NCBI RefSeq assembly: GCF_937958065.1
Contig: NZ_CALFXI010000005.1
Location: 1 to 64,000, forward strand
Direction of reading: 5' to 3'
Source of the DNA: an uncultured Steroidobacter sp.
GTDB taxonomy: Bacteria > Pseudomonadota > Gammaproteobacteria > Steroidobacterales > Steroidobacteraceae
DNA: 64,000 nucleotides
In this document: positions 57,951-64,000 of the stretch, in pieces
Layout of the letters: each line of letters starts with the position of its first letter
Numbering within the stretch: the stretch's first letter is position 1
Position numbers and translations under genes: made by a program
The notes under the pieces: model-generated
What the model was told of the DNA's origin: nothing
What the model saw: the letters and a program-made list of their open reading frames with translations, nothing else
The model's database searches: none

Positions 57951-58991
57951 ATGAAGCAATTGCTCTGGTCCTTGTTGTTGATGGCGGTCGGCGGCGCCGC
58001 GAGTGCCGCGTCATCGGGCACGCTGCTGGTGCTCAACAAGTCCGACGACACCGTGTCGTTCATCGATCTGGCGAGCAACCAGATCAAGGCCACGCTGCCC
58101 ACCGGCGACGGACCGCATGAGGTCGCCGTGTCCAAGGATGGCAAGACCGCCGTGGTCACCAACTACGGCGACACTGCCAATCCGGGCAAGACCCTGACCG
58201 TCGTCGATGTGCCCGGCAGGAAAGTCCTGCGGACCATCGATCTGGGCAATTACAGCCGGCCGCACGGCATCGTCTGGCTGCAGGGCGATGAAGTGCTGGT
58301 GACCGTCGAAGGCAGCAAAGCGGTGCTGGTCGTCGGCGTGAACGAGGGCACCGTGAAGCGGACCATCGCGACCGATCAGGTCGGCACGCACATGGTGGCC
58401 GTCAGTCCGAAACATCGTCGCGCGTTCACCGCCAACATCGGCTCGGGCACGAGCACGGCGATCGATCTTGCAACCTACGAGCGCGTGGCCAACGTCGCCA
58501 CCGGGAAGGGCGCCGAAGGCATCGCGGTGGCACCGGATGGCAGCGAGCTGTGGGTGACGAATCGCGAGTCCGATACCGTGTCCATCATCGATCCGGCCAG
58601 CTTGAAGATTACCGGCACGCTGGAGCCCGGCACCATGCCGATTCGCGTGAAGTTCACGCCCGATGGCACGCGCGCGCTGATTTCCAATGCCAGGTCGGGC
58701 GATGTCGCCGTCTTCGATACGGTGACCAAGCAGAAGATCACGAGCATCCCGATGCAGAAGGCAGGCGAGCAGCTGCCGAAGACCGACGCGAAGCGCATGG
58801 CGGCTCAGTTCGGCACGGGTCCGGTGCCCGTGGGGATTCTGATGCCGGAATCGTTGTCGGTGGCGTTCGTGGCGAATACCAACTTCGACACCATCACCGT
58901 GATCGATCTGGCTTCGCTCGAGATCGTCGAACGGTTGAAGGCCGGCCGCGAACCTGACGGCCTGGGCTACTCGTCGCTGACGATCGATTAG
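57951..58991 (+). CDS. YncE-like beta-propeller protein
   Basis: 346 residues with a signal peptide (LLWSLLLMAVGGAASAAS). The body is a run of about seven YVTN-type repeats: GTLLVLNKSDDTVSFIDL, VVTNYGDTANPGKTLTVVDV, ELWVTNRESDTVSIIDPASL, VAFVANTNFDTITVIDLASL. Such proteins are periplasmic propellers, some DNA- or quinone-cofactor-related. GAAGGAA precedes ATG 57951. Function next to arginase is unknown; the pairing is the only hint. Confidence 0.85.
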   Translation: MKQLLWSLLLMAVGGAASAASSGTLLVLNKSDDTVSFIDLASNQIKATLPTGDGPHEVAVSKDGKTAVVTNYGDTANPGKTLTVVDVPGRKVLRTIDLGNYSRPHGIVWLQGDEVLVTVEGSKAVLVVGVNEGTVKRTIATDQVGTHMVAVSPKHRRAFTANIGSGTSTAIDLATYERVANVATGKGAEGIAVAPDGSELWVTNRESDTVSIIDPASLKITGTLEPGTMPIRVKFTPDGTRALISNARSGDVAVFDTVTKQKITSIPMQKAGEQLPKTDAKRMAAQFGTGPVPVGILMPESLSVAFVANTNFDTITVIDLASLEIVERLKAGREPDGLGYSSLTID

Positions 58992-59033
58992 CGATAGCAA
59001 CGCACGGCGCGCCGGCGATGCCGGTTGCGCCGT

Positions 59034-59714
59034 CTAGCCGAACAGCACCGGCCTGATCAGCTGCTCGTCGTTGTACTTGAGCGAGTTGATGCGCGGGCTC
59101 ACGGCGTGCGCGACCATCTTCTCTTGCGGATAGGTGCGCAGTAGGGATTGCGCCCGAGCCGTCGAGCCTCGCAGCCACGTCTCATACTCATCCTTGTAGA
59201 GAATGGCCGGCATGCGCTGCGCGGTGTTGTGGACGTCCGCCAGCAGTTCGTTTGGTGGCACCGTGAGCACGGCGCAGCCTTCGATGACGTCGTCTTCGTC
59301 CTTGTTGACGGTTCGATCCCAGATGGCAGCCACGCCGAACACCGAACGATTGACCAGCCGTGCAAAGTAGGGCTGCAGGTATTGCTGCGGTGTGAGCTGC
59401 CAGCCATAAAAGCCCGAGAGCGGCAGGATGCAGCGCTGTCCTCGCCACCACGCGCCGCTGAACGCATTGTTGCGATCCAGCTCATCGGCCGATGCGTGGG
59501 TCGTGCAGGCTTTGCGGTCGTCGCCCTCCGCCCAGTCCGGCACCAGTCCCCAGCGCATCATCACGCCTTCGCTCTCGCCCTCGTGCAGGCGGACGACCGG
59601 CACATTGTTGCGCGTGGAAACATTGAAGCTGGGCTCGAAGCGCCACCACGCATGCCGCAGCGGGAACTCGCGTTCCACCGCGGCCTGGTTGGCTATGACG
59701 AATCGCTCACACAT
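59034..59714 (-). CDS. SRAP-domain (SOS response-associated peptidase) protein, divergent
   Basis: 226 residues starting MCERFV: Cys2, the residue that crosslinks abasic sites in YedK/HMCES, is exposed after Met removal. His162 (DVHNTAQRMPAIL) matches the catalytic His. The usual Glu of GFYEW is Gly104 (LSGFYGWQL), and the Asn position carries His in TTHASADE. It therefore belongs to a SRAP subgroup with an altered site, perhaps able to crosslink abasic DNA but slow in release. ATG 59714. It is convergent with the propeller gene. Confidence 0.82.
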   Translation of the reverse strand: MCERFVIANQAAVEREFPLRHAWWRFEPSFNVSTRNNVPVVRLHEGESEGVMMRWGLVPDWAEGDDRKACTTHASADELDRNNAFSGAWWRGQRCILPLSGFYGWQLTPQQYLQPYFARLVNRSVFGVAAIWDRTVNKDEDDVIEGCAVLTVPPNELLADVHNTAQRMPAILYKDEYETWLRGSTARAQSLLRTYPQEKMVAHAVSPRINSLKYNDEQLIRPVLFG

Positions 59715-59857
59715 GGGCCGACGAGAATAGGTGCCGTGTCCTGTCAGAAATGTGACGTCGCGCAGAATCCCGAGTGTCGACGGTCGCGTTCCGGCCGACG
59801 GGCAAAGATTGCCGGCAACATCGAAACTGACGGCGCATCGCACGCGAACAGAGCGGC

Positions 59858-60358
59858 TCAGCCGGGCAGCTTCAACTCGATGAGCTCGGCGCGCACTGCC
59901 GCGGCGGTTATATACAACTTCGCCAGCGAGATTGGCAGTCGGAATCGGCGCGGCCCGATGCTGCCCGGATTGACGAACAACACGCCCTCGCGTTCTTCCA
60001 CGACCGGCTTGTGCGAATGACCGCTGATGACCGCGGAGATGCCCGCCGCCGCGGGGCTCAGATCGATCTGTTTCAGATCGTGCAGCACATGAATCCGATG
60101 GCCGCGGATCTCGAGGAACAACGTTTCAGGAATCGCTTCGGCCCAGGCGCCTTTGTCGTTGTTGCCGCGCACGGCGTCCACAGGCGCGAGCTTGCGCAGT
60201 TTTTCCAGGACGTTCGGTGCGCCGATGTCGCCCGCATGAATGATGCGGTCGACCTCGTTCAGGGGCTTGAGCGCTTCGGGGCGCAACAGGCCATGAGTGT
60301 CGGAGACCACGCCGATGACGGTCTGGTCGGGCGGGTCGGCAGGGATCGCGGAGTGCAT
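59858..60358 (-). CDS. YfcE/MJ0936-type metallophosphoesterase
   Basis: 166 residues, the usual size. Metal-binding motifs: VVSDTHG (Asp/His), HAGDIGAP (Asp), VRGNNDKG (Asn/Asp), HDLKQID and ISGHSHKP (His pair), NPGSIGPRR. Such enzymes hydrolyse phosphodiesters with Mn or Ni. ATG 60358. The SRAP gene follows 144 bp downstream on the same strand. Confidence 0.88.
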   Translation of the reverse strand: MHSAIPADPPDQTVIGVVSDTHGLLRPEALKPLNEVDRIIHAGDIGAPNVLEKLRKLAPVDAVRGNNDKGAWAEAIPETLFLEIRGHRIHVLHDLKQIDLSPAAAGISAVISGHSHKPVVEEREGVLFVNPGSIGPRRFRLPISLAKLYITAAAVRAELIELKLPG

Positions 60359-60432
60359 TGACTGTTCAGCATGGGCGGCAACGACGCCTCACTGTAGCGT
60401 CGTCGTGCCGAAGCTGCCAGCCGCCGGAGCGA

Positions 60433-62094
60433 TTACACCAGCGGCGTGTTTCTCGGTACGCGCACCACCACGGTGCCGGCGATCTTGTCGTGCCAGGTCT
60501 GGCGGTTGCTGTCGAATGCCATCCAGATGAAGCCCAGGCCCGCTGGAATCAGCGACAGGAAACAAGCGAGCGCGCGCACGATGGCGGTTTCCCATTCGAT
60601 GTCGCGGCCGTCGGTGCGTACCACACGCAAGTTACAGACGATGCCGCCGACGGTCGTGCCCTTCAACTTCCACATCAGCGCACCGTAGCCGGCCAGCGCG
60701 ACCAGGAACAGATGACCGCCCGGCTCCAGCCAGTTCACGATGATGGCCACGATCAGCACATCGAGCGTCAATGCACCCATGCGAATCCAGAATCCCGCGC
60801 GCGGCTGACTGTTGAGCTCGATATTGCTCGGGCTCACCGGTGGAGCGGACGGCGGCGGCGGAGGTGGCGGAGCAGTTATGGTGTCATCGCCCGCTATGCC
60901 GGCCGATTCGACGGTTGCTTCAGGCCCGGGCGCCGACGCAGCAACGGTTTGCGCAGCCGGAGCTGGAGCCGCAGGCGGAACGGCAGCAGCAGTTGCGTTC
61001 CTCGCGCGCTGTGCCAGCAGCAGCGTATATACAACGACACCGAAGCCCAGCGCGCCGACGACGTTGGACACGATGAAGCCGAGCACTGGCACGGTGTACA
61101 GCAGCAGGACGAGCAATCCGCCGAGCAGCGTAGCCACGGCGAGATGGCTGAATGCGCCGATGCCGGTGAAGCGAGTGATGCGCCGTCCGAGCGTTGCGAG
61201 CACAACGGCCTTGCCGAACAGCGCCGCACAGAACATTCCGAGCGCCAGGAACGGGACCAGCGCCGCACCGACGACAGTGATCAACATGAGGATGATCAGG
61301 ATCGGCGACAGCAGCACGGACAGGACGGTCGCGATGACCGATTCGCCGGGTCGTTCCTCCAGCGTGGTGACACAGCGCTGCAGGGCTCCGTCGAACATCA
61401 CCGCGATCAATACATACAGACCCAGGAAGCCCAAGGCCAGCCACCACGCCCACGCAACGCTCGAGTCGAAGGCGAGCGGACGGCCATACAGGAAGCACTG
61501 CTCGAACCATGCTTTCAGCCACTTCAGCTCGCCGAAGTGCCGACCGAACCCGATCTGCTGTTGCCCGCCGAGCACCCTGGAGGACGGATCGCGCGCGATC
61601 GAGCCGCCTACCGAGACTGCCTCGCCGTTGACCACCGCATTGGGCCCGAGTTGCACGTTGCCGAAGATCGCGACCACGTCCTGGCCGACTTCGCTGTCCA
61701 CATACACGTTGCCGAACAACGCGACGACGCCATCGCCGACGGGACCGGTCGCGGTGGCGTTGCCACCAATGGCGACGACGGCCTCGCCGACTTCGCCCGC
61801 CGCGGAAGCCGATCCAAGCATCGCAATGACCGCGTCCGCGTATTCGCCGGCAGGCAGCGAGGAATCGTCGCCGATGTTGACGATGACTCTCTCGTTGCCA
61901 TGGTTGAGGCGTCGCGTGGCTCGTTCGACTTCGCGCTCGGCGCGTTCCACCTCGCGTTCGATGTAGCGATCCAGGTCGGAGTCCCGCTCCACCTCGGCGG
62001 GCGGCTTGATCTCCTCCTGCGCCAGCGCAGGCCGAGGGCCATCGAGGCCGGCGAGGACCGCGATCGCGAAAAAACACAGCAGTAAACGTCTCAT
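60433..62094 (-). CDS. Membrane protein with bactofilin-like repeats and RDD domain
   Basis: 553 residues: signal peptide (LLLCFFAIAVLAGLDGPRPA), an acidic/basic coiled stretch (VERAEREVERATRRLNHG), then four 17-residue repeats of the form G-x-x-VVA-(I/L)-x-GN (GEAVVAIGGNATATGPV, GDGVVALFGNVYVDSEV, GQDVVAIFGNVQLGP...), like a small beta-helix of the bactofilin kind. Several membrane helices follow (about 215-375), a Pro/Ala-rich linker (about 385-435), and a C-terminal RDD domain (RAGFWIRMGALTLDVLIVAI). Third gene of an ECF sigma operon. ATG 62094 is chosen; GTG 62106 is possible. Confidence 0.8.
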   Translation of the reverse strand: MRRLLLCFFAIAVLAGLDGPRPALAQEEIKPPAEVERDSDLDRYIEREVERAEREVERATRRLNHGNERVIVNIGDDSSLPAGEYADAVIAMLGSASAAGEVGEAVVAIGGNATATGPVGDGVVALFGNVYVDSEVGQDVVAIFGNVQLGPNAVVNGEAVSVGGSIARDPSSRVLGGQQQIGFGRHFGELKWLKAWFEQCFLYGRPLAFDSSVAWAWWLALGFLGLYVLIAVMFDGALQRCVTTLEERPGESVIATVLSVLLSPILIILMLITVVGAALVPFLALGMFCAALFGKAVVLATLGRRITRFTGIGAFSHLAVATLLGGLLVLLLYTVPVLGFIVSNVVGALGFGVVVYTLLLAQRARNATAAAVPPAAPAPAAQTVAASAPGPEATVESAGIAGDDTITAPPPPPPPSAPPVSPSNIELNSQPRAGFWIRMGALTLDVLIVAIIVNWLEPGGHLFLVALAGYGALMWKLKGTTVGGIVCNLRVVRTDGRDIEWETAIVRALACFLSLIPAGLGFIWMAFDSNRQTWHDKIAGTVVVRVPRNTPLV

Positions 62095-62112
62095 ACGAGG
62101 CACCACGCGCCG

Positions 62113-62574
62113 TCAACGAGGCGCATACAACGTCCGGTAGGCAGCCGCGCTGACCCCGAACAACGTTAGATACAGGGCGCCGAGAATCGCCACGGCGCCA
62201 TAAATCCAAATCGACGGCAGGTCGCGGAAGACCGTGCCGAGCGTCATGAACAGGGACGGAATCCAGGCCACGTCGGCGAACAGAGCGGCGCTGCGCGCGC
62301 CCGCATCGATCGGATCCATGATGATGGCCGACGCTTTCAGCACCAGCGTGATGAAACCGGCGGAGGCGATGATGAACAGCAGGCGTGCCGCGACCGGCCA
62401 GCCGGAGAAGCTGCTCTGCCACCACGGAGCCGCCGCACGGCGGGCGATCTCCGCCATCACTTTGGATTCGAGATCGGCCGGCGCGCGGCGCGGCGGTTGG
62501 TCGCGAAGCACCTTGTCGATGAAGCGCTCCAGGCGCTGCTCGTGTTGCTCGTTCGGGTTCAAGGGCGTATTCAT
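62113..62574 (-). CDS. Membrane protein, probable anti-sigma factor of the adjacent ECF sigma
   Basis: 153 residues. A charged cytoplasmic N-terminal domain (about 1-52, EQRLERFIDKVLRDQPP) precedes two or three membrane helices (AARLLFIIASAGFITLVL and WIYGAVAILGALYLTLFGVS). Position directly after the sigma gene (10 bp) and size fit an anti-sigma factor, but the usual HXXXCXXC zinc motif is missing, so it would be of the non-zinc kind. ATG 62574. Assigned from context rather than from a motif. Confidence 0.65.
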   Translation of the reverse strand: MNTPLNPNEQHEQRLERFIDKVLRDQPPRRAPADLESKVMAEIARRAAAPWWQSSFSGWPVAARLLFIIASAGFITLVLKASAIIMDPIDAGARSAALFADVAWIPSLFMTLGTVFRDLPSIWIYGAVAILGALYLTLFGVSAAAYRTLYAPR

Positions 62575-62584
62575 GGGAGCGGCC

Positions 62585-63151
62585 TCAGAAACAGTCCGCC
62601 GTCAGGCCGCGGGCGGCGAGGATCTTCGCGAGCGCGCCGCGCGCCCGCAGGATGTCGATCTTCACTTTGGCCAACGAAATGCCGAGCTGCCGGGCGATCT
62701 CGTCATAGGACATTTCTTCGAAGTGATACAGCACCAGCGGCAGGCGCCGGTGGTCGGGTAATTTCTGCAAGGCGTCGGCCACGATGGCGCGGCGGGTGTC
62801 GTCATCGAAGTCGGCGACTTCGCCGTCGGGCTGGGCGATCTCCAGCTCCGGATCGTCATCTTCCTCGCTGCGCATCTCGGAAAAAAATCGCCAGCGCCGC
62901 CGATAGCGCGTCGCGTGGTTCAGCGCCAGGTTGCGAGCCACGGTCTTGAGCCAGCCGCCGGCGGCCGGGCTGAGGCGCAGCTGGGCGAAATTTTCGTAAG
63001 CCTTCAAGAACACCTGCTGGGCAATGTCCTCCGCCGGGCCGTCGCGGCCGGTGATCCGCGCGGCGGTGGAAAAGACCATGTCCTGATAAGCACGCATGAA
63101 GCTTGCGAATTCGTCCTGGGGCGCGAGGGTTTCCGGGGGTTGCCTTGCCAC
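62585..63151 (-). CDS. ECF-type RNA polymerase sigma factor
   Basis: 188 residues with sigma region 2 (YQDMVFSTAARITGRD, PAEDIAQQVFLKAYENFAQL) and region 4 (ALQKLPDHRRLPLVLYHFEE followed by MSYDEIARQLGISLAKVKID). GTG 63151 is the only reasonable start; the ribosome site is weak. It heads an operon with a probable anti-sigma and a bactofilin-like/RDD protein. A TGTAAC on the minus strand (63199-63194), about 43 bp upstream, may be an ECF-type -35 element, which would mean autoregulation. Confidence 0.9.
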   Translation of the reverse strand: MARQPPETLAPQDEFASFMRAYQDMVFSTAARITGRDGPAEDIAQQVFLKAYENFAQLRLSPAAGGWLKTVARNLALNHATRYRRRWRFFSEMRSEEDDDPELEIAQPDGEVADFDDDTRRAIVADALQKLPDHRRLPLVLYHFEEMSYDEIARQLGISLAKVKIDILRARGALAKILAARGLTADCF

Positions 63152-63403
63152 GGTGATGTCGTCGTTTAGCTTGAGAACACCGCGCTCGAAGGGAAGTTAC
63201 AGCCGTTTCGGTCCGCTCCCGGACATTACTGGCTCTACCCTGAAAATGCGACGTAATCCGCACACTTACAGGGCCCGACTGATGGTCACTCGAAGCTCGC
63301 TTGCCTAGACTGGGCGGCGCTTGCAGGGCAATCCCGCCCGCCGCATCACCCAGGGTGTCGTACTGATAGCGAAGGGCGGGGCCCCGTTCGAGTTTTTTGA
63401 GCT

Positions 63404-64000
63404 GATGACTGCGACGATACGGACCATCTTCATCCTGGCTCCGGCTGTGGTGCTCACCGCCTGCGCCGTGCCCCAAGTGAGCGAGCCCGAGACCGTGGCG
63501 GTGCGCGCGACTTCGCTGAATCCCACCTATTCATCCGTCAACGCCCAGGTGCTGAGCGACGCCGGCAAGCTCGATTACAGCTTCACCGCTTCGCTGGATC
63601 CCGGGGCTGCCGCCGAAACCCTGACCCGCCTGCAGTCCTCGTACACCCAGCAGATGGGGCAGGAGAGCCTGCGCGTCGGCGATGCGGTCAGTTCGATCGG
63701 CATGTGGGGCACCTCGGTCCGGTATGGCGGCATGCAATACGGCACTCGCTCCGATACACGCGATGACGTGATCGATTCGAACAAGCTCGCCAGCAGCGGC
63801 ATGGCCGTGCTGCCCACCGTCGCGGATGCTCTGTTCGCCTCGGCCGGCGAGGCTGGCACCAGCCTGAGCCAGCAGAACCTGTCCGTGAATCGGTCCCTGC
63901 CTTCGGGCGAACAGGGCTGGAACCTGGCCGTGCAGGATGCGCTGGGTTATTCCGAATCCGTGGCGGCTCCGATGATCGCGCGGACCCGCCTGGTCGAGCG
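63404..64000 (+). CDS. Partial usher-like outer-membrane protein (3' end beyond the window)
   Basis: At least 199 residues from ATG 63404; the frame is open to the window edge. Lipoprotein signal (TIFILAPAVVLTACAV). Segments LRVGDAVSSIGMWGTSVRYG, GMQYGT, VLPTVADALFA, LAVQDALGYSESVAAPMI and ARTRLVE match the plug-flanking barrel portion of chaperone-usher pilus ushers of the spore-coat-U type. The N-terminal usher domain that normally comes first is absent, so the protein is short at the front or the gene is divided. Family call is moderate. Divergent from the ECF sigma gene. Confidence 0.5.

Noticed and set aside
60358..62085. 575-codon open frame on the plus strand
   Set aside because: Shadow of the bactofilin-like/RDD gene; composition is unnatural and the opposite strand has clear domains.
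1..64000. CRISPR arrays, tRNA and rRNA genes, insertion sequences, prophage
   Set aside because: No regularly spaced repeats, cloverleaf-like sequences, rRNA segments, transposase genes or phage structural genes were seen; the ORF6N gene alone is not evidence of a prophage.

Overview
The window is about 64 kb of GC-rich (clearly above 60% G+C) bacterial chromosome, densely packed with genes on both strands. The RND, MacAB-type and NodT efflux genes, Fe superoxide dismutase, imelysin operon, large secreted glycoside hydrolase and style of regulators suggest a soil or rhizosphere gammaproteobacterium, plausibly near Steroidobacter/Xanthomonadales. That placement is inference, because no rRNA or other marker gene is present. 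I saw no tRNA, rRNA, CRISPR array, intact insertion sequence or prophage.

Layout. 0-7 kb: end of an unknown gene, a LysR regulator, three tandem microprotein genes, a MocR-type regulator, two DMT exporters meeting tail to tail, and a PcaF-type thiolase. 7-13 kb: an eight-heme cytochrome with TPR repeats and its membrane partner, a cardiolipin synthase-like protein, and a minimal kinase/FixJ-type pair. 13-20 kb: an AraC regulator; a four-gene iron-linked operon (imelysin, di-heme oxidoreductase, DUF1513, outer-membrane barrel) behind a Fur-like box; sodB with an intrinsic terminator. 20-26 kb: small secreted and hydrolase genes, a probable sigma-54-dependent small RNA, an ORF6N gene and a GH2 glycosidase. 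26-37 kb: two divergent MacAB-type ABC efflux operons, one trailed by an Fpg/Nei glycosylase, and a histidine kinase with an ethylene-receptor-like membrane domain. 38-45 kb: a TetR-controlled RND tripartite pump closed by a strong terminator. 45-54 kb: two penicillin-binding-protein-like serine hydrolases (one with a degraded active site), a LacI regulator, an esterase, gene remnants, YceI, an outer-membrane barrel and a divergent M19 dipeptidase. 54-64 kb: a YadGH-type ABC exporter, a DMT permease, arginase plus a beta-propeller protein, an SRAP protein, a phosphoesterase, an ECF sigma operon with a bactofilin-like/RDD membrane protein, and the start of a chaperone-usher-type gene cut by the window edge.

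The most notable unexplained signal lies at 21734-21963 on the minus strand. It combines a near-perfect -24/-12 promoter, an NtrC-like dyad about 96 bp upstream of the expected start, a structured stretch of about 125 nt without a convincing ORF, and a stem plus T-tract terminator. Together these predict a nitrogen- or otherwise enhancer-controlled small RNA.
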